The notes beneath the pieces were generated by a model. It saw only the letters and a program-made list of their open reading frames with translations. It was not told the origin of the DNA and did not search any database. The translations under genes were made by a program, and so were the position numbers. 64,000 nucleotides of DNA from Sweltsa coloradensis (taxonomy: Eukaryota > Arthropoda > Insecta > Plecoptera > Chloroperlidae), in NCBI GenBank assembly GCA_024449915.1, contig JAMZAV010000638.1, positions 62,001-126,000 on the forward strand, read 5' to 3'. Of this stretch, positions 11,599 through 23,900 are shown piece by piece. Within the stretch, counting starts at the first letter, position 1. Every line of letters begins with the position of its first letter.

Positions 11599-12104
11599 AG
11601 GCTCAATCGTACGAACAAGCGCTAAACAAACTCGCAATATTCCCCTAATTACATGATACACACGTTTATACATTGAAAATTTAAGACCTGTGCAAAACAA
11701 GCAATACGGAAATTGAGTCAGATTTTAGTTTGATATGGTTTGCGATTTCGCAAAAAAATATTTTACATTATTCCGAAGCGAGCACCAATTATTTTAGTCG
11801 TCAACCCCTTTGGGAGGGGGATGGAGGGTGAAGTGTTAAAGCCATTGGACGTCTGGGAAAAATGGAATTTTGGATTTAGCGTACCAAAGTTAGTAAGATC
11901 AAGTTCTAAGTTCGCTTTTAACATCTTTTTGCCTAAACAAAATAATTGTAGAATAGCAGCTATTTTACACTTTATCTTGTTTGGACGTTTTTGTCCCTCA
12001 AGGTTAAAAGCTACCGATTACGTTTTCCAGGTTGACTTTGCTGTTATCAGGGAAATATTATGATTTTTATAGTGCTCTCTCAACTTGTTCGTACGATTGA
12101 GCCT
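11599..12104. mobile_element. 506-bp element with 21-bp perfect terminal inverted repeats
   Basis: The left end AGGCTCAATCGTACGAACAA(G) at 11599-11619 is repeated exactly in reverse complement at 12084-12104. The interior has no transposase. A 107-codon frame at 11740-12063 shows no domain. Only a 2-base repeat (GT) flanks both ends, so the target duplication and superfamily are unclear. It is probably a non-autonomous DNA transposon. Confidence 0.7.
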
Positions 12105-12902
12105 GTTGTCTCGAATATGTGGCTGATAATATTCCTCCACCCGCGATACGGAATTATCTTAGGTAGAGAATTTATTCGGTGCATTTATGAAAGATACCTA
12201 CAAGTACAATATTTATTAAGTGGTTATTTTTAAAAACAAATAATAATGAATCTGTTGTCAATTTTATGTAGAGAATGTTTTCTTACGAACAACATAGATT
12301 AAACATTTAGGTATCGATGTTTTTGTGCACACTATGCTATTAATTATTATTTACTATGATATATTTTTAAATTTATTTGGGTTTAAATGATACATTATTC
12401 TACATTTATCATTTTACGTTTTAAACTTTTAGGTCTGCATACAAAATTGTATATTATTACAACTACGATTTACAACATACGTGATATGTATGACAAAAAA
12501 TCTCGAGAACCTATGTGGTTCGAAATAGATGATATAACTAGAAGTTTTGATAGAATCGAGTATATCATATGGGCAAGTGTAGTTTAGCATACTTTAATAT
12601 CAGAAGATTTCAAAGCGCCAATAGACTAAAGTAGTAAATAACAAAGGTTAATAAACTAACAAAGTGTAAAAAGAAGATATACACCAGATTGCAACCGCTT
12701 AGGTTGATACCTCCAACTTAGTAACAAATAAAATTCACTGCAAGCGTTTAATTTATGTTTTGGTGGAGGTGCCAGGCTATGCCAATTTTTAAATTGACGA
12801 ACTTTAATCAATAATTTTATAATTATTGTTGGACATAACGTGGCTAACAGTAACTTTTTGGTTTAGTTTTGAAATATGTTGACGAAATGTTAACATTAAT
12901 AG
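12105..12902. other. No gene seen
   Basis: AT-rich spacer between two inverted-repeat elements. Short frames with no recognisable content. Confidence 0.4.
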
Positions 12903-13049
12903 GGTATAGGCGCTCCACGCTAAGAAAGGAGTTGCGCGCGCTTTAACGGTGAATTGTAGCCATTCAGCAGCTCCAATTTAAAAGAACGATCGCTGATTGG
13001 CCCGTCGAAAGCGCGCGCATCTCCTTTCTTAGCGTGGAGCGCCTATACC
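12903..13049. mobile_element. 147-bp palindromic MITE
   Basis: The ends are GGTATAGGCGCTCCACGCTA at 12903 and its inverse at 13049. They extend about 40 bp inwards through AAGAAAGGAG, GCGCGCGCTTT with one or two mismatches. The loop is about 60 bp. CATTAA lies close to both ends but not at matching offsets, so I do not claim it as the target duplication. It is much richer in CpG than its surroundings. Confidence 0.75.
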
Positions 13050-14261
13050 AATCATTAAACATTTAATTTAAATTACAAGGTACGTATTTCCTATTGGTTC
13101 ATGATTAAAACAAATATTATGATGGCATAGCAAATGTAGGATTCTGACACATAGTGGCATTACTCACACAGTTTACTATATTTATTGACTGCACCACTAT
13201 TGATTTATTTTACAATAAAATCAATGTTGACACGTGTTGGCCTGTACTGATACTGTTAGTACTACTGTTTAACAATTCAATGTATATCCAATTAACTGAT
13301 TCACAAAGGTGACAATAAATGAATCGAAGTACACAAAATTAATACACAAACAATATTAAACTGTTGTTAAGCAAATTTTGAGTGTAATTATTACTATAGT
13401 GAGGTCTTATTATTAACGAGCGATTTTCCTCAAAATGCACCACTTTACTGTTGTGTGTGTGTGTTACGTCTTACGATTAAATTTGAACATTTAGACATGC
13501 CTATTTTAGTTGGTATTGTTGAAACAGAATGTTTTTTGCAAAGTGGCATTTCTATAAACTCTGCATCTCCACCAAGAAGACGATTGCTAGAGTTATTTTA
13601 ATGTTTTACCTTTCTTCGTCAATCTTCTTTCCCTATTTAGAATAGGGCCAACTCCCACACCCGTGTTTTTTGCTGTAACGTGTTTTTGTATTGTGTCTTC
13701 AAAACTTTATGTTGGAGGTTTATTTGACACGTTAGCTTTCATAATTCGTAATTATAAATTTGACCTTAATTTTAAAGAGGATTAACTCGAATATTATATA
13801 ATTGGTTTGACTACCTCGACTTGGAAAACTCTTGGTGTCCCGTGCTTTTTCATTCTCATTTGAAAAAGCTTTGATATTCTCACTTTGGCATCTTTTGGAC
13901 AGAAATACGAGAGAAGAAAATCTGTTTCGAGTATTTGCACTTTGAGAAGGTTTTATACAAATTCTCTTAATGGGATGACGCAACGTTGTTTTAGCAAAAA
14001 CTTATTAAAGGTTTGCTAACTTCATGGTTTGTCCACAGGTAAGGTTGGTGAACCGGTTCAATTAAGGATTCTATAACACTCACCGTCTATCTTTTGGCAA
14101 GTTCAAGTAAACAGGATACAAGTGCATTCCAGAAATCCGTGTACATCGAATCAGCGCTCTCGAATGAACTACCTTCTTCAGTAAACAACTTCTTGTATGT
14201 AGGTTCTCAAAGTCAGTCAAGAATATATATATATATATATTTATATTTAAGTTTGTTGCCC
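13050..14261. other. No gene seen; TA repeat at its right end
   Basis: No exon or repeat is recognised apart from a short TA dinucleotide run at 14224-14241. A frame on the minus strand at 13732-13983 has no recognisable domain. Confidence 0.4.
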
Positions 14262-14787
14262 GTGGCGTAACTAGGAATAATCTCGGGGGGGGGGGGGTAC
14301 AAGTGCGGCAGCTAGGGCCTGCGGCAAAGCCCCAGCCGCCGGAGGCCCTTTCGCCAGAGGTTAATTTTTTTTCACCATGCTACAGTGATTTCGTCATGTT
14401 TTGACTAAAGTATCACTGTTTTGTTTATGAATGATATACACTAAGTGGATTTTGGACGTAAAATTTCAATTTGATTACCCAACTAAACCATTGTTAAATG
14501 CACATTAATAGAGGCAGTTTTGAAATAACTAACGAATAGCTCTAAAACTAAAACTAAACTTTTTGCACTCGGACCTTGTAAACGATTTTTTACAGCAACT
14601 TTATCGGCGCTCTAAAAACTAAAAGAAATGTATGGGAAGTGGCCAATTTTAGTAAATTTCAACCTACTTTTTTATGTAATGACCACCAGCAAAACATTTT
14701 CATTTCACCAATTAACTCTCGAATTGTACGCCTCGAAGTGGTTTCGTTTTTTAACCCCCTAACCCCCCCACCCCTTAGTTACGCCAC
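14262..14787. mobile_element. 526-bp TIR element with G-run next to its left end
   Basis: The left end GTGGCGTAACTAGG and right end CTTAGTTACGCCAC are inverted repeats of about 14 bp, and the G-rich or C-rich tracts just inside them (G13 at 14285-14297; C-rich near 14755-14775) extend the pairing. The inside is non-coding. Ends of the GTGGCGTA type are widespread in invertebrate DNA transposons, but I cannot place the superfamily. Confidence 0.65.
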
Positions 14788-16786
14788 TAGTTGTTAAACA
14801 TTGGACATTGTCTGTTTCTTCTTGTTTAATATATATTTTATTATTGTTGATTATCATTATTCTTATGATTGGTGCAAATGTCCACAATTGATCTTAGAAG
14901 TTATAAATGCTATTTGCATCCATCCGTATGTTTATTATTGTAATTAATGTACAAAATAAATAATAATTATTATCATACATTTTCTTCAGTCAAAAAGACA
15001 AATTCTGACTTTGAGAGTATTATTTAGATTCTCTCAGTACACATAATAATTATGAAACATGTATTAGTATTTTTTGATTTTAGTTTTAATTTTAGCAAAA
15101 AAACCTGCAACTGTAATTAATTTTTGTTATTGTGTAAATATTTCTTCATATAATATTTTGTTAGCCTGGGAAACCTAGATCTACTACATCGCTCGAGTCT
15201 CTTTTTTAAATATGCCCAAAAATATATCATTGGTAATTTTCTTCCATCTATTTACACAACCAATACTCTAGAAAATACCAGAGGAGGCCACAAGATTTCC
15301 GTGGGACGGTTTTAACAAACACAAACATGTTGAAAAATAATACTTGCAAAAGTGGAAATAATTAATGAATGTTGGAATCGAAGATTACAAAGCTTGTTAC
15401 TGCTCTCCTTGTAAGTGTAAAGTTGATCAATTTCAGAAAACTGGGTAATCTTTTTGTGTTTTCAAGAGTGCTCTGGGACGAATAAAAGCTTTTGTTATGA
15501 ATGCTCTCAGACATCACGAAATAATAGTGAAATTAATTCTAGCATGAAACTTGACCTACATTCTATGCATTCAAGAAACTATTCCTCTGTTGCAATGCTA
15601 TTACTTCCCAGAAACAGACTTACAAGAAGATTGCATCCTAAGGCGGGATTCACAAGAATCTCGTATGCAAGCTAGAATAAACAAACCTGGGGCTACATTA
15701 TTATATAGGATTGTGCCACTATGATACATGCAGAAATCTCATAAAGTGGTCACGCACCATTATGCACACCAAACCATGTTTGGCCTTCAAGGTGTACTGG
15801 ATAATTTAGCTTGCATTTACGGTTAAAACATGATATTATGACCATGTATATACATCTACAGTGCTGCTTATTAATGTACGAACTCCGAACTGAAAAGCGA
15901 AAAGCGCAACTATGATTAGCTTTGCATCGAGTTAAGATTGACGAGGTACTCTTCTAAAAGAATTGAGCAAAACCATAACGGAAAAAGGAATTATTGCCAA
16001 AATTGCTAGACTAATTTGCTCGTATGCTATTAACTTTGTAAAACCTATGAATGCGTTTAAATGCAGATATTTACCAAAATGAATATTTTTTCACGCATGC
16101 TCGGAAAATAAATAAGTAATATTTGTCGATTTGGATTGTCGGAAAACACTCCCGTACGTGGAATGTTTAATATTTAATACAATTCAGGAAAAAAATCAAT
16201 TCCGACCGGGGTAAAAGTGATACAAGTATAGAACCTTACGTAAAATAATAAACAAGGGCGAAATTTGTCGAACGTTAACAGGAAGCGCGTTCTTAAAATA
16301 TGTGATCTCACTTGTTGTTTTTTTATCCCAAACATTCAGAATGGAGAGAATTCTTGTTCATGTTAACGGGGGGAGGAGAACATTTTCGCGGCGTCTACGA
16401 AATGAGCAGTCAAAGTTAGAGGCTCGATCTAAGTTTGCCTTACTTTGCTAATGCTATTATGACAGATTTACATGTTTGAGGTGCTTTGGGATTATCCAAA
16501 AACTGTTTGAGTCATACTAATAGAGCTATTAAGTAAGAAAGTTTAGCTGAAGTTATGAGCTGTGCCTGTAAAATATCCTTGATGTGTTTCCTTTGGAAAC
16601 CCACTGCTGGAGTCTGTATATTTACTTCTTTTAAAATTTACTATTAAGTATTTATGATTCTTATAACTATGTTCATGTACTATTACTATTAGTGTGTATT
16701 AAACATTATAATTATGCACACTTCAACAAAGGCAAATGCGCATACAAATACAAATACAAATTGCATTTCAGCGCGTATGTACTATA
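14788..16786. other. No gene seen
   Basis: About 2 kb of AT-rich sequence without recognisable repeats. A 73-codon plus-strand frame at 15454-15675 has no domain that I can name and no clear splice context. Confidence 0.4.
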
Positions 16787-17916
16787 CTAGGAAAACGCTT
16801 AAGTCCCGCCGCGTTGATGGATGAGCTTTTTAGTAAGTATTTAGTTTGCGTAAGACCACTTTCCATTTGCAAGTGCTTTTTAAATGCATTGTAGGTGATT
16901 GTTGTCAAGTTTCTATTGTCACTTGTTAATTGTTATTATAAACCTAAAAAAACTCATATTAAAACCTATATTCCATGGATTCTAGCTAACATTTTTAAAA
17001 TTTTTCTTTCAGAAAAGCAATACATCACCATTACCTCAATGTCCATGTTAAATATGAACGTTGTAGCCCCACCCGTATGGTCAGAATCGGCCCTAATGTC
17101 ACGAAAATATCGCACTAAAAATCGAAAAATATCGTTAAAGCACGATATTCATGAGAAATATTTCTTCGATTGTACCCAAAAACGTGGCAGGTCTAAGTTC
17201 AGAGATTTCGAAGGTCTCCAGAAAATTTTATCGCAATTAGAGTATCGGTTTACCCAGAATCGTGTTAACAAACACAAAAATACAAACAGAAAAAACAAGA
17301 AAAACGAAAAAAAAAAACACGTAAAATTACGATTTTCATGAGAAATAATTTTTAGATTGCGCTCAAAAAGGTGGCAGTTCTAAGTTCAAAGATTTCAAAG
17401 GTCTCCAGAAAATTTCATCGCAATTGGAGTATCGGTTTAGCCGGAATCGTGTTAACAAACACACAAACATATAACCAAAAACAAAAAGAAAAACGAAAAA
17501 AAACGTAAAATTGCGATTTTCAAGAGAAATAATTTTTCGATCGATTTTTCGAACCGTGCAGTTCTAAGTTCAGAAATTTCAAAGGTCTCCAGAAAATGTC
17601 ATCTCAATTGGAGTATCGGTTTAGCCGGAATCGTGTTAACAAACACACAAAAATACAAACAAAATCAAAAAAGAAAAACGAAAAAAATCGTAAAATTGCG
17701 ATTTTAAAGAGAAATAATTTGTCGATCGATTTTTCGAACCGTGCAGTTCAGAGATTTCGAAGGTCTCCAGAAAATTTCATCGCAATTGGAGTATCGGTTT
17801 AGCCGGAATCGTGTTAACAAACATTCAAAAATACAAAAAAAGAAAAAAAACATTGCGGATATTTTTCTCCAGTGTAGTAGAATGGAATCTTCGCTTCGCT
17901 CGCTACGCTCATCCAA
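16787..17916 (-). mobile_element. Helitron-like element, copy F, mosaic of two subfamilies
   Basis: The minus-strand 5' end TTGGATGAGCGTAGCGAGC is at 17916. Four tandem ~185-bp modules follow, with the TCTAAGTTCAGA-type motif at about 17189, 17375, 17559 and 17743. Then comes the second-subfamily block (16830-17150), with ATTGTAGGTGATTGTTGTCAA and GGTCAGAATCGGCCC. The 3' hairpin with loop TTAAGTCCCGCC is of the type seen in copies A, G and H. A 148-codon frame at 16895-17341 is a by-product. At 1130 bp it is the longest copy not swollen by a later insertion. Confidence 0.85.
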
Positions 17917-18330
17917 TAATTTTACATATACAATTCACTTTTTGTTGCTTTTTTAAGGGGCATTTAAAAAATGTAGTTTAGTTTTATTCATTTACTCCCC
18001 ATACATTATTTTTTAATTTGCATAGCGTTTGGAGTATATACATGTAGAAGTAACTTTTTGATACTTTTTTTAAATAGGAAACATTCGATCGGACGATGCG
18101 AGTAAAAACATATTTTGACAAGAACTTTTGTTATAAAATACAATATGTGGAATATATGATTTTCAATAAGTACATTTTGAAAACAATACTTACATGTGAA
18201 ATGACGATTTTCAGAATTAATATAGCTGCGCCATCAATTCGCTTTCTCAAAGCATACGGCAACAACAAGTAGAGAAATTGTATGAATAGACTGAAGTGTT
18301 CAGACGTAGATAAGCATAAATTATAGTGAA
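17917..18330. other. No gene seen
   Basis: AT-rich spacer between Helitron-like copy F and the LINE relic. Confidence 0.35.
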
Positions 18331-18990
18331 GTGGTGGTTATGGTTAAGAAGAAGAGGTCAGTGTGTAGGACATAGATTGTACTTAGACTCGAAGAACTAT
18401 AGGTTCTCAAATACCAGGCTCATCATGTCAGCTGGTGGTAAGTTGTTATCGCAGAGAGTTTCTTTCAGTTAGTGATGAATCTGCTAATGGAAAAAGAGAT
18501 ACCAAGGCAATGCGAACTCCTGATATACAAAGCATATTTTGTCCCTGGTACTCAAATAGGGAGCAGTGAAGCAGATTAAATTAAGTTTTTATGGAGTGAA
18601 GTTGGAGTTACGAAGGATGATGCTATGAAGAGCACGATGGTAAGGCAGGAACTGGAAGTACGTAGAAAGTTTAAACTTTTAGCTGGGGAATGAAAGGTTG
18701 CGGTAGCGTAGACAAATGAAGAGAATGCAGGAGGACAGGATTCCTAAGATACAATATAAACAAGACGCAGGAAACACGCAGAAAAAAATAGGGAGGCCCA
18801 TATTGAGGTTTTGGCAATGGATGTGAAAAGAATAAACTCAGGGTTGGGAAATGGTAAATCAGGAAATGTTATGAAGAAAAAAATAAATGTCGAAAACTGG
18901 TGGAGATCCCTGAGGAAGAACAAAGGGAAGAAGATAATATAGAGGAAGAAAGAGACAATGTAGGGGAAGCGTCAGACCATGGTCGGCTTC
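18331..18990 (+). pseudogene. Relic of a second LINE, C-terminal end
   Basis: From about 18515 the plus strand gives ELLIYKAYFVPGT, then FLWSEVGVTKDD, then MVRQELEVRRKF. After a stop and a shift it continues RMQEDRIPKIQYKQ and KIGRPILRF. This order matches the end of many non-LTR retrotransposon polyproteins, where the family pattern is 'Y K . Y F V P . . . Y G S E . W', 'R N . . I R . E L . V', 'H V . R M . . D R I P K' and 'G R P . . R W'. At least four stops or shifts and a missing segment show old decay. No RT catalytic core is present in this stretch. Confidence 0.7.
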
Positions 18991-19000
18991 GATAAACCCT

Positions 19001-19022
19001 GGGGGAGGGGGGAGGGGGGAGG
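19001..19022 (+). other. G-rich tract, possible G-quadruplex
   Basis: Runs of 5, 6 and 6 G's separated by single A's, then GG, sit at the 3' edge of the LINE relic. This meets simple quadruplex rules if one long run is split. It may be the remains of a simple-repeat tail. Confidence 0.5.
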
Positions 19023-19344
19023 ATATATGGTGAGACCTTCCCACATCCGACTCAGATATTGATTGATAATTTTAAACCACATTCAGTGACTCATTAGGCA
19101 AGGACATGATTTTGAATATATGGAACTTAACCGCAACAGAATGTCCACAAATGCACGAATGTTTATGATTGTCCTCTACCTCAATATATTTGTGTGGTTC
19201 ACTGAAAATTCGCTTTTCAATGTTGTTTTACTGAGCATTTAAATTATTTTAGAACGATGTGATTACTCCTTGGAATTATTCAATGACCGCAAAGTCGACG
19301 GGTAATACGCAACGGAGCCGTTTACTTTGAAGTATTCTTCATTT

Positions 19345-19800
19345 AGGCTAACTAGTTATGAATTTAGGAATTAACAGAAAAATTATTGTGTCCACTATGA
19401 TCCGATTTTTTTTTGACAAACTTGGTATTTTTTGAGCTAGGTCCCATCGGCAATTATCTCCCATAAGAAATAACATGGGGACGATCTTTATGCCCCGTGA
19501 CCTTGGAGGATTTTCATCCAAAAAAATATTAGTCATTATTGACGTACTCTACAGCTTTTTCTGTAAATCTTCTATATTTTGATTGTAATTTGGGCAAGCG
19601 GTTCGGTCAAAATATGCTAATTACCAAGAAGGTGTGTGACTATGGAATGCATATTTTTACGTGTTTGAGTGTATATGTGGACAGTTTCAAGACACGATGT
19701 TATAAAATACCATTTTAGATTGGTACGATGTTCTAGTATCTACGTGGAACAAAAAAAGACAAGTTAAAGCTGATTTTACGAAATTTCCCAAAACACCAAT
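19345..19800 (-). repeat. Dispersed repeat R1, inverted partner of 31230-31690
   Basis: The reverse complement aligns by eye over about 450 bp with 31230-31690. Landmarks are GCGAAAATTGGT, CATCGTGTCTTGAAACTGT, TATGCATTCCA, AGTACGTCAATAATG, CATGTTATTTCTTATGGGAG and TTGCCGATGGGACCTAGCTC. I see no terminal inverted repeats. The family is unknown. A plus-strand frame with NLGKRFGQNMLITKK is partly kept in both copies (minus strand in the other). Confidence 0.75.
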
Positions 19801-20344
19801 TTTCGCAAATATTTTGGTTTATTTTGTGTACATATGCTATAGATTATGTAGTAAAAAACTTTTTTTGGGATAATAACCCTCGATGGAACAATACTTTTGT
19901 ATTTTATTTTTCCCAGAAACACCTGGTAAGCTGCATACGTATTTTTTTTAATAATAATCGTATCAAATTAATGGAACGAAGTTAATATTTAATCCGGCTG
20001 TGGTTCTTGCTAACTGCTAACCCCAAGGATTATAATTATAAAGCCATGTGAATCAGTCATTGCTTTTGACAAAATGTTATTATGTTTAGTTAATGGGTTC
20101 ATAAAATAATCTTTGTTAATAATAATTAACTATCATTAATGTTAAGTTTAAAAGGTTTTGTATGACAACTATGTACATCATTAAATTCTCTGCGCTACTC
20201 ACTCATGTTTGGTAACATAATGCTAACTTGGTTGTTGAGTTTTTTCGACTAGTAGGCCCTACTTGCAATTTATTTGGCTATTTAAAATGAAGCTCTTTGA
20301 ATTCTTTCTTTCTTTACGTCTAGTTATTTGAATAGTATCTTTAA
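19801..20344. other. No gene seen
   Basis: AT-rich unique sequence. Confidence 0.35.
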
Positions 20345-20452
20345 CCGTGGCACGATTAAGCACTCTGTGGATTAAGGTTTTCAAATGTATCTACTATATC
20401 TTCGAAATGTGCATCTTCGAAGTTTATGGCTAAAGTTTACCACTATAATGTG
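20345..20452. repeat. Dispersed repeat R2, first copy
   Basis: This aligns directly with 25486-25592 over about 105 bp. Shared landmarks are GTGGATTAAGGTTT, GTATCTACTA.ATCT, GAAATG.GCATC and CTAAAGTTT.CCACTAT. I do not recognise the family. Confidence 0.6.
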
Positions 20453-20868
20453 TGCGCCCAAGTAGTTATAGGAAATGTATTCACATATTATGCATGCATT
20501 TATCATGGTTATTAATAAATTAATGTACTTACATTAAAGTTTTTGTATCTTTTGCAGTTTTAGGGCTGTCATAAATTCAATTATTTTTATTACTCAATAT
20601 TGGGATTTACCTCAATAAGAATATGTAAAACTTCAATATGAATATCAGCTTACAGTCGATCTTAAAAAACAGTGCTTCATTCCACTATTTCTTAGCACAC
20701 ATATTTTAAATAGCATTCCATACACAAATTTTAAAGTTTTACGATACGATGAATTCAAGTCGATTTAAAATCTCAATAATGAATATATTTGTACACAGTA
20801 AGTGAAAATAAATAATAGCAAAGAGCAAACCTTACTTTTTATTTATTGTTTATCCTTGTCATTACATT

Positions 20869-20869
20869 C

Positions 20870-20940
<71 letters not shown>
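20869..20940. repeat. CAA trinucleotide microsatellite, about 24 units
   Basis: Seventy-two bases of perfect CAA repeat. The long Thr/Leu homopolymer frames on both strands through here are artefacts of the repeat. Confidence 0.95.
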
Positions 20941-23900
20941 GAAACGCGTCGACGCTAGCAAATATTTTGCTAAAACACTTAAAATCCATGAAGAAATCTC
21001 GAGCCGCGAAGAGCCTTGCTGAAGCACAAAACTAACACGGAACATGTAGTTGGTTCTGCCACAAGTGCTCCTTGCACAGAGAAGGGAAATGACTCACTGG
21101 GCAGTATTTGAGTAAAACATTTTGTAAGATTTCAAAAGTCGTTAATTTGTTGTATTACATTCAGTAACGCAAAATGCTAATTTACTGCACCTCTGTTCAA
21201 AATATACGTATTTATGTACGCACGTATTTCTTTTAGTCGCAGCAATTGAACTGTGAGACAAGAACTTGCTTCACCTTCTCCAAACGAAGAATATCTCAAA
21301 TTTATAATTTTAATCCATCAATTAAGAAATTCACTTCTTATATTGCATTTTAATTTATGAAGTTAATAATTAATATGCCTCTTAATATTTTAAGATATAT
21401 TTTTGCAATACTTTTTTAACATGTGTCTAGACAAAAAGAACTATGAAACATGGCGCCCTCATAAAATATCCGATCTTATATGAAATAAATAGTTGTTTTA
21501 ATTTAGCAATGATGTGCCGTGATGAATCTATAAATATGCATAATTTGTCTTGACTTAAATGGTAAACTTGGTAAATTCGAATACGATTCAGCTTCCATAA
21601 ACGTAAATGTTTCTTTTCAGTTCAACCATGCATTTTAAGACACCGCACTAAGTAAGGCGTGATTAATTAGTAGTAGCAGAAAACAATAATAGTTATAATT
21701 GTGCATACATTAAAATATTATGCTGTGTTCATGACAACTTAAAACGGAAAATATACATAGGAAGCCCTCATTAGAGAAAAAACTTTGTGTGCACGCTGGT
21801 AATGATAAATGTAACTATGATAAAGTATCGGACAGTCATGCCAAGTTATGTTTTGATACTTCATAATACACGAAAACATACAATATTAAAGCCAGCATTT
21901 TTAAACGGTTGTTTGCATTATTCGAATGATTATTTTAATTGTTGATTTTCGTGGTAAACAGGGGTTGTTTCCCACGTTTTTTTTATACGGTTTACTATAC
22001 AATTTATCTGTATACTATTCTATACTATGTAGCTAGTTGATGGTTTTACCTGTAAGGAAATAAGAAGTACACTATATACAAATCTTTTATCGCTCATGGT
22101 GAAACAACATGATTCCATGTTTCATTGCACGAAGATATCGTCGTTGGTTGCGTCCCTATTGATGGTTGATGGTGCAGGCAGGGGTGCGATCCGGTCCGGT
22201 CCGCACAAGCCGGGTGACGAATGGAACTTGAGACCGGGGCCCAGTTTATGACCCGCGAACTATCGGAATATGTCCAGAACCGATGATATTATTTCGAAAA
22301 ACAAAAGCTCCGCTCCATCACTCACTCCGTTGATAACAGAGTTCCCGCGATAGAAACGAAAATTATAAAAATGGTCGCCGGTGATGCATAAATCTTGATC
22401 GCGTGAAAGGAATACGCAATAAAAAATGAAAAATGTCAGTTGCAAAGTGCGCGGGAAAAATTGTGAAAATATATATGGCTGTGTGTAATCTAAGTTAAAT
22501 TTGCACACCACAGTTTTGCCAATTTTGAAGTTAATCGACTGTGTGGTTAATTTATTCAAAGAGTATAGAACTATTATATAGTTTTGAAAAGTTCTAACTC
22601 TTGGATATAACATTCTAATTTACCCAGCTATCATATAAAAACAATCGTATGTAACAAAATAAATAACACTAACAGCATAGAAAATCGAGATTCTTTCAAA
22701 ATGATAACTTTACCAAACAATATAATTTAAAAAATATACTTCAAATAAAAACCGATGTGCTGTTAATACAAGTACAAGATTAACATTTTAATATGAATAA
22801 AATAAAATATTGTAAACACCGGTTGAAGAAAAGGTCTATACACAGCATTTTTTAAAGGTAAAAAATAAAATATTGTGTCAAAAATATAACATTGAAGTTC
22901 TCTTATTACTTACTTGCTTGTAACTTGAAGCATGTGATATAATTTTAATTAATTTAAATACAGGCATAATAATAATTTCATGATCATAATAAAACAAATC
23001 TTCGTGTTAAATATATAATGGTAGATATTGTGCATACATATGGATTTATTACTAGATTAATTTATAGTTGGCTCTATCGATTCCGACAATGCAGCTTATA
23101 AAGGTATAAAATGCTCTTGCTTTTAGTTTAAGAGTTCTGTTTCACTATGTTTCTAAAACACAAAACATAATTTTATATTATATTGATTTTTTAGATAACT
23201 TCTTTGATACAAATTGTGACTATAACAACTAAATAATACTGTAAAATTTAAATTTGGAAATGTTATGTAATTAATTTTCAACAGTTTAGTCAGAAAGTGT
23301 GGATTTACATAATATTAAACCAGTTTTTCTTCGAAGTCACACGAGAATTGTTCAATTGAATGGCACCTTTATAATATTATGCACTGTCTCATATGCTGTT
23401 CGCTACTTCAGATATACTCTACTATTTATTAAAAATTATATAATTTTATCTCATTATATTTTGTTTTATAAAATATAATGTCGGTCAATTAACATTATAG
23501 TAAATTCAAATATCAACAAAACAAAATAATACACATTGATAATTTTTTTTAATTTTTCACTTGACCGAACAAATTGTGAAATAAGAAAATTTTAGTTCGC
23601 ACATTGTCATGGAAACCATGACCCTCGATATACAAATGGCGTGACTCTCTTTTCCGTAACAGTCTACCAGATTATATTGGTAGAATGTTGGCACCTTATT
23701 TGGTCACAATTAGTGTTCTATACCAAGCAGAGTTATTGAAGTCGTTTTGTCTGGCGTGTCACTTTTCCAATCTTTTGTAGCTAACGTTTACATCTATCTT
23801 TCTTTTTTTCACCCATCCACACAATTTTTATCTGTTTCCCAAGGATTTCTACTTTCAATTTCTTCCCATGTCCAATCCTTTCATTCTACGTAAATTATAA

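Noticed and set aside
16895..17341. 148-codon plus-strand frame
   Set aside because: It runs antisense through the mosaic Helitron-like copy F and has no domain.
20802..21045. Thr-rich and Leu-rich proteins
   Set aside because: Produced by the CAA microsatellite.
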